Part shown: in pieces, positions 48,188 to 58,128 of the stretch
Layout: every line of letters begins with the position of its first letter
How positions within the stretch are numbered: the first letter of the stretch is position 1
Origin: JADKAV01 sp037045455
GTDB lineage: Bacteria; Actinomycetota; Actinomycetes; S36-B12; UBA10799
Length of the DNA: 64,000 bases
Direction of reading: 5' to 3'
Assembly (NCBI GenBank): GCA_037045455.1
Contig: JBAOIN010000003.1
Span: 496,001-560,000 of the forward strand
Notes under the pieces: model-generated
Seen by the model: the letters and a program-made list of their open reading frames with translations, nothing else
Told to the model about the DNA's origin: nothing
Database searches by the model: none
Program-made: the position numbers and the translations under genes

Positions 48188-48643
48188 ATGCGGGTACGGG
48201 CCGACGTGATTGCGCGACTTGCGGTACTGCCGCTGACCCTCGGGCTGGCCGGCGTGCAACCCGGTGGTCACCAGCAGCGGCGACTACCGCACGGCGGGCG
48301 CCCGCACGGCCGGCGACGCCTCGGCCCAGGTGGCTTCGGCCGCCGATGACCGCCCAGCTGGCCATCGACGACCGCGCCTTCAACTCCTACCTGGCGGTCG
48401 TTACCGGCGACGCCGAAGACGCCCTGAGCGGGATCGAGAACACGTTCGCATCGTCTGCAGCCACCGGCTCGCAGGAGGATGTCGTGACGCGCGAAGAGCT
48501 GCTCGATCTGCTGTCGCGAAGCCCAGGACGACGTGGCTGCCGTGCGCATCGCGATCGAATCCGGTGACAAGCCCGCACCCGAGTTGGTCGAGCAGCTGAG
48601 TTCGCTTCAGGACGACCTCGATGCCATGGCCGGGGAGTCTGCA
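48188..48643 (+). CDS. Unrecognised protein upstream of NRAMP (three frameshifts)
   Basis: Reading across three single-base shifts (near 48245, 48320 and 48520) gives about 150 residues. The start RADVIARLAVLPLTLGLAG is signal- or membrane-like. Then follow SSGDYRTAGARTAGDASAQV, DRAFNSYLAVVTGDAEDALS, TREELLDLLSR and a Glu/Asp-rich helical end. No family recognised. After the third shift the frame is the same as that of the NRAMP gene and no stop intervenes, so either the two are fused or a fourth indel hides the stop. Start codon uncertain; no clear -10 or ribosome site. Confidence 0.45.
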
Positions 48644-49872
48644 ATGAGCAAGTACCTGCAGGTCTTCCTCGGCGTGCTGACTGCGGTCGGTGGGTTCGTC
48701 GACATCGGCGACCTGGTGACCAACGGTGTGGCGGGCTCGCGGTTCGGTATGTCGCTGGCGTGGGCTGTGGTGCTCGGGTGTGATCGGCATCGTCGTCTTC
48801 GCGGAGATGTCCGGACGGGTCGCGGCGTGTTCCGGTCGGGCGGTGTTCGACCTGGTGCGGGAACGCCTCGGGCCCACGTGCCGCGCTGGCGAACCTGACC
48901 GGCTCGATGCTCGTGACGCTGCTGACGTTCGTGGCAGAGATCGGTGGTGTGGCGCTGGCACTGCAATTGGTGGCTGACGTGAGTTACCTGCTGATCGTCC
49001 CGCTGGTTGCGTTCCTGGTGTGGCTGGTGATCTGGCGGATGAAGTTCTCCATGCTCGAGAACGTGTTCGGTGTGCTGGGCCTGACCATGATCGTGTTCGG
49101 CGTCGCGCTGTGGAAGTTGCAGCCCGATTGGTCAGGGCTGGCATCCGGGCTGCTTTCCGGCCCGTCAGCGTCGGAGTCGTGGCCGGTGTACCTCTACTTC
49201 GCGGTCGGTCTGCTGGGATCGGCCATGACGCCGTACGAGGTGTTCTTCTTCTCCTCCGGCGGCATCGAGGAGAAGTGGACGCGGGAGGATGTCGGAGTCA
49301 TGCGCGCCAACGTGTTCCTCGGCTTCCCGCTGGGCGGCGCGTTGTCGCTGACCATCATGGCCACCAGTGCCGCGGTACTGCTACCTGCCGGTGTCGAAGT
49401 GTCGTCGCTGGGAGAGGTAGCTCTGCCGGTGGCCCTCGCGCTGGGCAAGGTCGGGCTCGCAATCGCCATCATCGCGTTCGTCTCGACAACCTTCGGGGCT
49501 GCTTTGGAGACAGGAATGTCCTGCGGCTACACGGCTGCACAGTACTTCGGCTGGACCTGGGGTAAGCAGGTGGCGCCCAAAGAGGCCGCTCGGTACCACG
49601 TTGTCGTTCTCGGTGCCGTACTGGTGGCGGTGGGCGTGCTCATGACGACCGTCGACCCGATCAAACTCACCGAGTACAGCGTGGTTTTCAGCGCGGTTGC
49701 GCTCCCGCTCACCTACTTCCCGATTCTCGTTGTGGCCAATGACCGGACCTATATGGGCGACCGCGTCAACGGCCGGCTGGGCAACGCCTTCGGGATGGTG
49801 TTCCTGGTGATCATCGGGATAGCCAGCCTGGCCGCCATCCCGCTGATGATTCTCTCGAAAGCAGGGCAGTGA
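48644..49872 (+). CDS. NRAMP-family divalent metal transporter (two frameshifts)
   Basis: About 409 residues, eleven or so membrane helices. Helix 1 carries GGFVDIGDLVTNGVAGSRFG, in the place of the NRAMP DPGN metal site but with DIGD, and helix 6 SAMTPYEVFFFSSGGIEEKW in place of MPHN. This substitution pattern (TPYE/DIGD) belongs to the NRAMP-related Mg/Al subgroup rather than classical Mn/Fe members. The frame breaks near 48780 and 48885, each one extra base. Two PRC-barrel genes follow within 2 nt and by overlap. Confidence 0.75.
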
Positions 49873-49873
49873 C

Positions 49874-50264
49874 ATGGACTACCTCGACGTGAACGTGGAC
49901 CTGCTGGATCGGCAGGTGGTCGACAGCGAGGATGTGCCCCTGTGCAAGGTCGACGATCTGCGTTTCGAGCGCGGAGAGGACGGCAGGTGGCGAGTGAGCG
50001 AGATCCTCGTGGGACCGGGCGCATTGGGAGACCGCTTCCAGGGCCGACTCGGCGCCGTGCTCACCGGCATTCATCGCCGGCATGCGCGGCTTGTCCGAGC
50101 CGCGGCCCCCCGGCATCGAGTGGCGCAACGTGCTGCGTCTGGATTCCGACGTGCGGCTGTCGGTGCCCCGCGATGGTCTGTCGTCGGATTTGGACCCGCT
50201 GGAGCAGTGGTTGCGTGATCACATCGTCGAACGCATTCCGGGGAGCCGGCATGCGAGCGGGTGA
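49874..50264 (+). CDS. PRC-barrel-like protein (one frameshift)
   Basis: About 129 residues: VDLLDRQVVDSEDVPLCKVDDLRFE is typical of a PRC-barrel strand pair, and WRVSEILVGPGALGDRFQG follows. After a one-base insertion near 50068 the sequence continues AGMRGLSEPRPPGIEWRNVL and ends at TGA 50262-50264. It starts 1 nt after the NRAMP stop and overlaps the next gene by 14 nt. PRC barrels often serve as adaptors; regulation of the transporter is inferred. Confidence 0.65.
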
Positions 50265-50586
50265 CCTCATCGGCAGGACCATAGTGGACGCCCACGGCCG
50301 CCCGGTCGGCGTGTGCACGGACATCCGCTGCGAGGTCCGCGAAGGCCCGGCCGACACCGCGCCGGAACTCACGCTGTCCGGGTTGCTGGTTTCCCGACGT
50401 CACACGGGCTCACTGCTCGGGTACGAACGCGGCCGCACCGAGGGTCCGTGGCTGGTCAGTGCCCTCGTCCGTTGGCTACACCGGGGCCTGGCGGTGGTGC
50501 GTTGGGAAGATGTGGCCGATGTGCCGGAAGAACACGACCGGGACATCTCGCTACGCCCGGGCGCCCAGCCGCAGGCGCTGGACTGA
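50251..50586 (+). CDS. PRC-barrel-like protein
   Basis: A 111-residue protein beginning RAGDLIGRTIVDAHGRPVGVCTDIR, a second PRC-barrel of the same operon, with SGLLVSRRHTGSLLGYERG and VRWEDVADVPEEHD. It likely pairs with the preceding PRC protein to modulate the NRAMP-like transporter. Frame intact. Confidence 0.65.
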   Translation: MRAGDLIGRTIVDAHGRPVGVCTDIRCEVREGPADTAPELTLSGLLVSRRHTGSLLGYERGRTEGPWLVSALVRWLHRGLAVVRWEDVADVPEEHDRDISLRPGAQPQALD

Positions 50587-50736
50587 TCACATCGCGACCC
50601 GCCCGCCACCGGCGGCTTTGGCCCGGTACATGTGCTTGTCAGCGCGACGTGGCGGCTCGAAATGAATCGGCCCGCGTCTTGTGGCGATGTCGTCACGACA
50701 CGCCGAAGTTAGCGACGACAACACGACCAAACGCGA

Positions 50737-50770
50737 CGAAGGGCGCTCTCAGCGTCGGGAGCGCCCTTCG
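50737..50770. terminator. Perfect 12-bp hairpin between PRC operon and katG
   Basis: Arms 50737-50748 and 50759-50770 (CGAAGGGCGCTC and complement), loop of 10 nt, located 9 nt beyond the katG stop on the minus strand and 150 nt after the PRC operon. It suits a bidirectional terminator. Confidence 0.8.
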
Positions 50771-50778
50771 TGCGGTGG

Positions 50779-52946
50779 TTACACGTCGAAGCGGTCGGCG
50801 TTCATCACCTGGTTCCAGGCCGCGACGAAGTCGTGCACGAACTTCTCCTTGGCGTCGTCGCTGGCGTAGACCTCGGCCAGCGAACGCAGGATGGAGTTGG
50901 ACCCGAACACCAGGTCCACCCGGCTCGCGGTCCACTTGACGTCGCCGGTCTCCCGGTCGCGACCCTCGAACACGTTCCTCGGTGTCCGAGGTCAGGCGCC
51001 CACTGTGGTGCCCATGTCGAGCAGGTTGACGAAGAAGTCGTTCGACAGGGCGCCCGGGCGGCTGGTCAGCACGCCGAGGTCGGAACCGTCGAACGTCACG
51101 CCCAGCGCTCGCATACCACCGAGCAGAGCGGTCATCTGCGGAGCGGTCAGCCCGAGCAGGTTGGCCTTGTCGACTAGCAAGTGCTCGGCGGGCAGCGTGT
51201 GACCCTTGGCCAGGTAGTTGCGGAAGCCGTCGTAGGTCGGCTCCAGCACCGCGAACGACGCCGCGTCGGTCATTTCGTCCGTAGCGTCGGTGCGTCCGGG
51301 TGTGAACGGCACCGTCACCTCGACGCCCGCGTCCTTGGCCGCCTTCTCGACACCGGCCGCACCGGCCAGCACGATCAGGTCGGCCAGCGACACCGACTTG
51401 CCGAAGCTCTGCTGGATGCCTTCGAGAGTCCGCAGGACCTTCGCCAACTCGACCGGGTTGTTGACCGCCCAGTCGTTCTGCGGGGCCAGCCGGATGCGGG
51501 CACCATTGGCGCCACCCCGCTTGTCCGTGGACCGGAATGTCGACGCCGAAGCCCAGGCCGTACCGACCAGCTGCTGCACGGTCAGACCCGGAGGCCAGGA
51601 CCTGCTCCTTGAGCGCGGCGATGTCCGCATCGTCGATCAGCTCGTGGTCGACGGCGCGGCACCGGGTCCATCCAGATCAGCGGCTCGGACGGAACTTCGG
51701 CACCCCGGTAGCGCGTGATCGGTCCCATGTCGCGGTGGGTCAGTTTGAACCACGCCTTGGCGAACGCCTCCGCGAACTCCTGCGGGTTCTCCAGGAACCG
51801 CCGGGAGATGGGCTCGTAGATCGGGTCCATCCGCAGCGCCAGGTCGGTGGTGAGCATCACCGGGGTCTGCGTCTTCGACGGGTCGTGCGGGTCGGGTGCC
51901 TGTCCCACCGCTGACGGGTCGGTCGGCACCCACTGCCAGGCGCCGGCCGGGCTCTTCACCAGATCCCAGTCGCAGGCGAACAGCGTCTCGAAGAAGCTGT
52001 TGTCCCAGGTGGTCGGCGTGGGCGTCCAGGCGCCTTCGAGGCCGGAGGTGATGGTGTCATCGCCCATGCCGGTGCCGAAGCTGCTCTTCCAGCCCAGGCC
52101 CATCTCCTGCAACGGCGCGGCCTCCGGCTCCGGACCCACGAGCGCGGCGTCACCGGCGCCGTGCGTCTTGCCGAACGTGTGACCGCCGGCAATCAGCGCC
52201 ACGGTCTCCTCGTCGTTCATCGCCATGCGGGCGAACGTCTCGCGGATGTCGCGTGCGGCTGCCAGCGCACTCGGCTGGCCGTTGGGGCCCTCCGGGTTGA
52301 CGTAGATCAGGCCCATCTGCACGGCAGCCAGCGGGTTGGCGAGGTCGCGCTCACCGCTATAGCGGTTGTCATCCAGCCAGGTCGCCTCGTTGCCCCAGTT
52401 GACCTGGGTCGGCTCCCACACGTCCTCGCGACCGCCGCCGAAGCCGTAGGTCTGGAAGCCCATGGACTCAAGGGCCACGTTGCCCGCAAGCACCATGAGG
52501 TCGGCCCAGGAGAGTTTCTTTCCGTACTTCTTCTTGACCGGCCACAGCACGCGGCGGGCCTTGTCGAGGTTGGCGTTGTCAGGCCAGCTGCCCAGGGGAG
52601 CGAATCGCTGCTCACCGTTGCCGGCTCCGCCGCGGCCGTCGTTGATCCGGTAGGTGCCGGCGCTGTGCCAGGCCATCCGGATGAACAGCGGGCCGTAGTT
52701 GCCATAGTCCGCGGGCCACCACTCCTGGCTCGTGGTCATGACCTGCGCGATGTCCTGCTTCACCTCGGCGAGATCGAGCGACTCGAACTCCGTGGCGTAG
52801 TCGAACTCCTCGCCCATCGGGTCGATCTTCGGGGAGTTCTGGTTGAGGACCGAAAGGTCCAACGATTCCGGCCACCAATCGCGGTTGGACGTGGGGCGGT
52901 TGTGCACGACCGGGCATTGACCGGTGCTGGCGACTTCTTCAGACAA
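50779..52946 (-). CDS. katG: Catalase-peroxidase KatG (about five frameshifts)
   Basis: A bifunctional heme enzyme removing hydrogen peroxide. Residues Arg90, Trp93 and His94 (FIRMAWHSAGTYR), Tyr215 (GLIYVNPEGPNG) and Met241 complete the Trp-Tyr-Met adduct, and proximal His256 sits in GGHTFGKTHG. The C-terminal half-domain follows. Frames change near 51658 and 51593 and three times within about 40 nt near 50980-51005; all are extra bases, and the reconstruction gives about 720 residues ending WNQVMNADRFDV. It lies 18 nt downstream of the Fur-family gene, as in mycobacterial furA-katG. Confidence 0.93.
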
Positions 52947-52964
52947 CTTTCCTCCTGTCGGTGA

Positions 52965-53385
52965 TCACTTCTTGGCGGCACATTCGGGGCAGCGGCCCCA
53001 ATACACAACTTCGGCTTCGTCGATCTGGAAACCGTAGTCATCGACTGGGTCAAGACAGGGGCGTTTGCCCGCGGCACAGTCAACGTCGACTAGACGGTGA
53101 CACTCGCGGCAGATCAGGTGGTGGTGGTTGTCGCCCACCCGGGTCTCGAAAAGAGCCGGGGAGCCGGCGGGCTGGATGCGCCTGACTACTCCGCGCTCCT
53201 CGAGCGCCGACAGGGTGTCGTACACGGCCTGCCTGGAGATCGCGCCGATCTCGGTCCGGGCGGCGTTGGTGACGCCGTCGGCAGTGCTGTGCGGATTCGG
53301 CGCTCAGCGCGCGCAGAACCGCGAGGCGCTGGGCAGTGACACTCAGACCGTTCTCCCTGAGGAGGGTGGTGGGGTCCGACGCCAT
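52965..53385 (-). CDS. furA: Fur-family peroxide/iron-responsive repressor (one frameshift)
   Basis: About 139 residues. The winged helix has RENGLSVTAQRLAVLRAL and AVYDTLSALEERGVVRRI; the metal domain has HHHLICRECHRLVDVDC and the C-terminal CPEC pair for structural zinc. It should repress its own promoter and katG and respond to peroxide or iron. One extra base lies near 53293. The ATG at 53385 follows TACGGT by 6 nt. An AT-richer stretch (53397-53440) just upstream is the likely operator region. Confidence 0.88.
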
Positions 53386-53490
53386 GGCGCCACCGTAACA
53401 AGGAATCTGGACTGTATCAGGTATTTGACGTACTCGAGATTCAGCGGGTCGACTGCTAGAACTGGCAATGACGGTCCTAGCGTGATTGCC

Positions 53491-54136
53491 ATGGACGAAA
53501 GGTCGCGTCTCATGGTCGTCCACGGCCTCGCTCCGACGCTGCTGGTCCGGCTCACCATCGACGTCCCGCGGGCTGATCGGCATCCCGGCGATCCGCGACC
53601 ACTCGGCGGAGGTTCTGGTCTGCTGGGACCCGGACCAGGAATTCGATCTGCCGATCTTGTCCGAGATGGCCGGTATCAAGGCGGAGAATCACCTGCCAGT
53701 GATCGGGGAGCAGGCAGAGACCGTCGAGATCCAGGTTGGGTGGGGGCGCCTTGCCACTGTGGATCTCACCGCACCGGACTGCTGGGAAGCGCTGTCCCAA
53801 AGGCCGGATCTGCGTTTGGTGGGCCAGGCGCTGATGGGCGAGAAATTCGACATGGCCGAGCTTCAGGCGTCCTACCCCTTGCTCCATCACCGAGTGCTGA
53901 TCGCGGATTACCTGGAGATCGATCCCTTGTGGCGTGGGGCCGGCTACGGGCTGGTTGCTCTCGACCTGGCCGTCAACGAGCTTGGGAAGGGTTCGGACGT
54001 CGCTGCGTTGTTCCCGATGAAGCCTGGTGTGCAGGATCTCGCCGAGCGGGACGCCGCGTCATTGGCACTGTTCCGCTATTGGTCGCAGATCGGCTTCGAG
54101 GAGTTCAACGGCATCATGGCCAAGGGGCTGCTGTAG
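53491..54136 (+). CDS. GNAT-like protein, function unknown (one frameshift)
   Basis: About 214 residues. After one extra base near 53570 the frame continues GIPAIRDHSAEVLVCWDPD. The C-terminal part, DYLEIDPLWRGAGYGLVALDLAV and RYWSQIGFEEF, looks like an acetyl-CoA-binding loop and final strand of a GNAT fold. The N-terminal half is not recognised. The ATG follows TAGCGT by 7 nt. The 246 bp after the stop contain nothing I can support. Confidence 0.55.
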
Positions 54137-54382
54137 GGAGTTCACGGGCGCAGGCTGGAGTCGGTCAGCAGACAGGGCCGTCTGGGCATCCAGGGGACGG
54201 TTTTGCTCGCGGATGCCGAGTTACCGGCGCCCGGTGGGCCGTGTGGGGAAAGTCTTATCGCAGGTCAACTACCAGGGCGATCGTGGGTCGAGGATCAGTG
54301 GAGCCGTTGCAGCGCAATGACTTGTGCATGAGCCAAAAGCCCATTCGCGTGATCAGGGTGTCCTCGACCCATCCGTCGGTAC

Positions 54383-54523
54383 CTAGGTGCCGGACTCCTC
54401 GGCGATCTCCTCGCCGTCGCCAATCTCCTTGTTGGGGTTGGTCACCTGAGAGTCACCCGGAGCCTGGGCATCGGACTTTTTTGGGTGGCTGCCCTGCGGG
54501 TCGTTTCCGCTCTTCTCATCCAT
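54383..54523 (-). CDS. Small disordered acidic protein (46 aa)
   Basis: A complete frame encodes 46 residues, MDEKSGNDPQGSHPKKSDAQ continuing with Asn/Asp/Glu-rich sequence and ending EEIAEESGT. It has no hydrophobic residues to speak of and should be unfolded. A TAGAC hexamer stands 6-7 nt before the ATG, as in other leaderless units here. No family recognised. The 269 bp upstream up to the HNH gene hold nothing else I can support. Confidence 0.5.
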   Translation of the reverse strand: MDEKSGNDPQGSHPKKSDAQAPGDSQVTNPNKEIGDGEEIAEESGT

Positions 54524-54792
54524 GGTCTTGTCTACCCCAGAGGTGGGGCGCGAGACCGAAAAGGGACATTCTCGTCGACGGTCTCCTTTATTGTGGAGTA
54601 CACAGAGGACCGCGAGCGCAAGATCGCCCAGCAGCAGACGGGCTCGGGTTCGACAACGAAATGACGCCACCGCCCTCCACATTCTCACGGTCCAGAGGGC
54701 AAGGGTCACCGCTGTCGGGACACGGGTGTACTCGCACGGATCCACATGCTCACGAGAAAGCCGCCGACTGGGGCAACAGGAACCGGTGACTT

Positions 54793-55888
54793 CTATGGGT
54801 CTTCGAGTTCGCTGCGGTATTGGTGGCCGCGGGGGCTGGTCCAGGTCAGTGATCCGTCGGGGTTGCGGCGTACTTGCCAGGCGGTGTGGGTTTTGAGTCT
54901 GTGGTGATACCGACACAGGCAGTGGAGGTTGCAGGCGCAGGTCGGGCCGTGCGGGTGTTCGATGGTGTGGTCGAGGTCGCAGTGCATGGCGGCTCGTCGG
55001 CAGCCGTGGAAGCGGCAGTGCCGGTCACGGGCTTTGACGTATTTGACCAGTGCCACGGTGGGGGCGTAGGACAGCGTCGGGGCGGGCACCTCGAGGTTGA
55101 TGCGGGGTGCCCCGTCGCACAGCTGAGCGGCGTGCAGCGGGCTTAGGGGGCCGTGGCCGGCCAGTTCCGGGCCGCCCGGGGTGATGATCACCTGCACGGG
55201 GATCGGGTCGGCGGGTGCCAGGCCGGTCAGTCTCTGCACCAGTAGGTCGGCGCGGGCACCGTCCACGGACCCTTCATGATTGGCGACGCCGTGCTTCAGC
55301 GAGAGCAGGCAGGCTTGGGCTTCTTCGGCGGTGAGGTAGGCGCCGAGGGTGGCCATGCCGTCGGATTCGGGTTGCACCCAGACCCGGCGCTGTTTCTTGG
55401 CTTTGTGGCGGCGTTTCTCGGCGGCGTCCGGGATTGAGTTTGGCGATGCGGCCGGCCAGCCAGGCTTTGAGCTGGGCGCGGGTGTGGGTCTGGGAGTAAC
55501 CGATCGCACGCTCTGCGAGCTGCACGCGGTCTGCGGGTGGGAGTTCGCAGGTGCCGTGGGCGATCTCGACCGCTTTGGGCAGGTCGATCTCACCCAGCCG
55601 TAGCGCATCCAGCACGTCGGGCAGCTCGTCGTGCAGTTCGTGGGCCAGGTCCACCCGGCGGGTGGCCGTCCAGGCGGTCCAGGTCAGCGCGCAGGCCACC
55701 TCCGCCGGCACCGGATCAACGAGCTGCCCGTACGGGTCGAACCCGGCCGGCTCCTGCTCGGACAGGTCATGAATGGCTTCCAACTGCCGAGCATCAGCCC
55801 AGGCCTTGACCGCCTCAGCCGCCCGGACGAGCTCCAGCGGATCCCCGGCCGGGGATTCCAGAAGAGTCAAAGCGCGGGGAAGGTCCAT
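54793..55888 (-). CDS. DUF222/HNH endonuclease domain protein (13E12-type) (one frameshift)
   Basis: About 364 residues: DUF222 region (LVRAAEAVKAWADARQLEAI, AHELHDELPDVLDALRLGEI) and a C-terminal HNH nuclease with CRFHGCRRAAMHCDLDHTIE and NLHCLCRYHHRLKT, where the Cys pairs bind zinc. One extra base near 55433. The ATG at 55888 is 6 nt after TAGGCT. Members are multi-copy in many actinobacterial genomes (13E12 repeats in mycobacteria), so this may be a mobile or recently duplicated gene. Confidence 0.83.
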
Positions 55889-55995
55889 ACCCAAAGCCTA
55901 GAACGGACGTACGACAAACACACGCAAACACGCACAAACGAATGCAAACATGATGTAAGACAGGCGATGGTGCTTTGGCGGATATGGAACTTCCG

Positions 55996-56328
55996 TCACT
56001 GTAGGAGCCGTCCCAGGGTTTCGAGCTCCCGTTTCGTGGAGGTCGGATGGTGCCGTCCTTGGGGACGCAGTCGAGATGCACGTAGACAGGCCGCCCGACC
56101 ACGAGCTGGCGCACTTCCTCCGGCCGTCGGCGGCCCTACTTTGACGACCGCCACGATTCCGGCGTCGATGGCTTTCTGTTCTGCTGGGTCAGTGCCGTGC
56201 ATGCCAACCAAGACTCCATTGCGGGTGGCAAGGCCAGCATCACGACCCGAGGCCCGCAAGGCCCAGCGGTCCGCTGACAGCAAGATTCGGAAGTTGTTGA
56301 GACGCTCAACTGCGCTCAGCACGGCCAA
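55996..56328 (-). pseudogene. Truncated ureohydrolase (arginase)-like fragment
   Basis: Starting next to the sigma-factor stop, the minus strand reads DAGLATRNGVLVGMHGTDPAEQ and VAVVKVGPPTAEEV, then after one extra base RQLVVGRPVYVHLDC. The last part resembles the VYVHLDxDVLDP metal-binding strand of arginases and agmatinases, but the motif fails after LDC and both ends of the family are missing. It ends against an AT-rich stretch (55905-55965). Most likely a decayed remnant; assignment is tentative. Confidence 0.38.
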
Positions 56329-56329
56329 G

Positions 56330-57541
56330 TCAGACCAGCTCGCCGAGCCGCCGCTTCAGGTAGGTGCGCTCGGCGACATTCTCAGTGGCGGCAATAGCGG
56401 CGTCATATGCCTGCCGTGCCTCCGCCGTCCGGCCAAGCCTGCGCAGCAGATCGGCGCGGGCCGCATGCCACGCGTGATAGCCCGTGAGTGGCAGCGGGTC
56501 GACCAGCGCGAGTGCGACCTCAGGCCCGTCCAGTTCCGCCACGGCGATCGCTCGATTCAGGGCGACGATCGGCGAGGGGTCGATTCGGCTAAGCCGGTCG
56601 TACAGCGCGACCACCTGCGACCAATCCGTGTCCGATGCTGCGGGAGCGTCGACATAAACCGCGTTGATCGCAGCGAGAAGCTGGTAGCGGCCCGGTCGGT
56701 CGATGGCCAGGCACTGGCGCACCAGGGCGTGACCCTCCGCGGTCAGTGCCCGATCCCAGCCGGCTCGGTCCTGTTGGTCGAGCGGGACCAACTGGCCATC
56801 TCGCACCCGAGCCTCACGGCGGGCCTCCGTGAGCAGCATCAGGGCAAGCACCCCCGCCGCTTCAGGTTCATCGGGAAGCAGTTCGCGCAGCATGCGCGCC
56901 AACCGGATGGCTTCCGCCGTGAGTTCCGGCCGCACGGGATCGCCCGCTCCGGAGGCGAGGTAGCCCTCGTTGAAGATGAGAAAGAGGACCGCAAGTACAC
57001 CGCTGAGACGGTCGGGCAGATCGGCGGCCTCGGGCACCCGATACGGGACCTTCGCCGCAGCGATCTTCCGCTTCGCCCGAGTGATCCGCTGGGCCATGGT
57101 GGTCTCGGGGACCAGAAACGCGTGGGCGATCTCAGCAACGGTGAGCCCGCCCAGCAGGCGAAGCGTCAAAGCGATCCGGGCCTGCGTCGCAAGTGCGGGG
57201 TGGCAGCAGGTGAACAACAGCCGCAACCGGTCGTCCTCGACTGGTCCAGTGCGGGCGTGGGTCGTGTGGTCGGGGAGCATGGAGGCCGCCTGGTGCTTGG
57301 CATCGCGCTTGCTATCGCGGCGGATCCGGTCGATCGCCCGGTTGCCCGCGGTAGTGGTGAGCCACGCGCCAGGGTTGGGCGGCACACCGGACTCCGGCCA
57401 CTTCTCCAGGGCCGCCAGAAGCGCCTCGCCCGCCGCCTCTTCGGCGAGGTCGATGTCACCGAAGCGGCGGACGAGCGAGGCGATCAGACGGCCGTACTCC
57501 TGGCGGAATACCCGCTCGACGGCGGCAGTTCCAGGGTGCAT
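56330..57541 (-). CDS. ECF42-type RNA polymerase sigma factor
   Basis: A 403-residue sigma factor. Region 2 includes DIDLAEEAAGEALLAALEKWP and AWLTTTAGNRAIDRIRRDSK; region 4 includes LGGLTVAEIAHAFLVPETTMAQR. The long C-terminal extension with TPR-like helices (AINAVYVDAPAASDTDWSQV, YDRLSRIDPSPIVALNRAIA) is the mark of group ECF42, which lacks an anti-sigma factor and is usually encoded with DGPF/YCII proteins. Such a gene lies immediately upstream, 23 nt away. Confidence 0.88.
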   Translation of the reverse strand: MHPGTAAVERVFRQEYGRLIASLVRRFGDIDLAEEAAGEALLAALEKWPESGVPPNPGAWLTTTAGNRAIDRIRRDSKRDAKHQAASMLPDHTTHARTGPVEDDRLRLLFTCCHPALATQARIALTLRLLGGLTVAEIAHAFLVPETTMAQRITRAKRKIAAAKVPYRVPEAADLPDRLSGVLAVLFLIFNEGYLASGAGDPVRPELTAEAIRLARMLRELLPDEPEAAGVLALMLLTEARREARVRDGQLVPLDQQDRAGWDRALTAEGHALVRQCLAIDRPGRYQLLAAINAVYVDAPAASDTDWSQVVALYDRLSRIDPSPIVALNRAIAVAELDGPEVALALVDPLPLTGYHAWHAARADLLRRLGRTAEARQAYDAAIAATENVAERTYLKRRLGELV

Positions 57542-57564
57542 GCTCTGATCGTCAGAGTGCCGAC

Positions 57565-57927
57565 TCAAGCAAGGCCCTGGAACGGACGCACCTCGACTTT
57601 GCCGCGGCATGCCTTGGACCCCTGCGCCGCGAGCCGGAGCGCCACGTCGAGGTCGGGTGCGTCGATGACCCAGAAGCCGCCGATGATCTCCTTGGTCTCC
57701 AGGTACGGGCCATCGGTGAGGACCGGCGTGTCACCCTGCCCGTCCACGACGGTCGCCGTCGATGCCGGCTCGAGCCCGCCGGCGAAGACCCAATAGCCAT
57801 CGGCACGCAGTTGGTCGTTGAACACGCCCGTCGCGGCGAACGCCTCATCCATCTCCTCCTTGGAGCTGTAGTTGCCAAATTCGCCCATCTCGGCGGGGCC
57901 GTGCACGGCCAGCAAGTAGTGCGTCAT
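57565..57927 (-). CDS. YCII/DGPF-domain protein
   Basis: A 120-residue YCII-related protein with the TDGPYLETKEIIGGFWVIDAP signature (DGPF motif) and ALRLAAQ. These small dimeric proteins accompany ECF42 sigma factors and may sense a ligand for them; the mechanism is not established. AAGGAG lies 7 nt before the ATG at 57927. First gene of the unit with the sigma factor. Confidence 0.85.
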   Translation of the reverse strand: MTHYLLAVHGPAEMGEFGNYSSKEEMDEAFAATGVFNDQLRADGYWVFAGGLEPASTATVVDGQGDTPVLTDGPYLETKEIIGGFWVIDAPDLDVALRLAAQGSKACRGKVEVRPFQGLA

Positions 57928-58065
57928 CTCAGATCTCCTTAGGTTCGGGCGGCCATTGTGACCCGCCTCTACCTCCACTACGAACAGCATCCCGCCGATA
58001 CGACACACTGCTCAACAACCGTCTTTCCAGGCCCAGATACCGAATGCTTCACCGTTCGGACGATC

Positions 58066-58088
58066 CTGCACCGTTCGGAACGGTGCAG
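58066..58088. promoter_or_regulatory. 23-nt perfect palindrome with flanking half-sites
   Basis: CTGCACCGTTC-G-GAACGGTGCAG is fully symmetric. Further ACCGTT(C/T)GG half-sites lie at about 58051-58059 and, inverted, at 58096-58104. The group lies 140-180 nt upstream of the YCII-sigma operon and 40-60 nt beyond the stop of the membrane-protein gene, so it may be an operator or a terminator. Confidence 0.55.
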
Positions 58089-58128
58089 TTTGCGCCAAAC
58101 GGTGAAACCGAGGTGGGACGGCCGGTCT

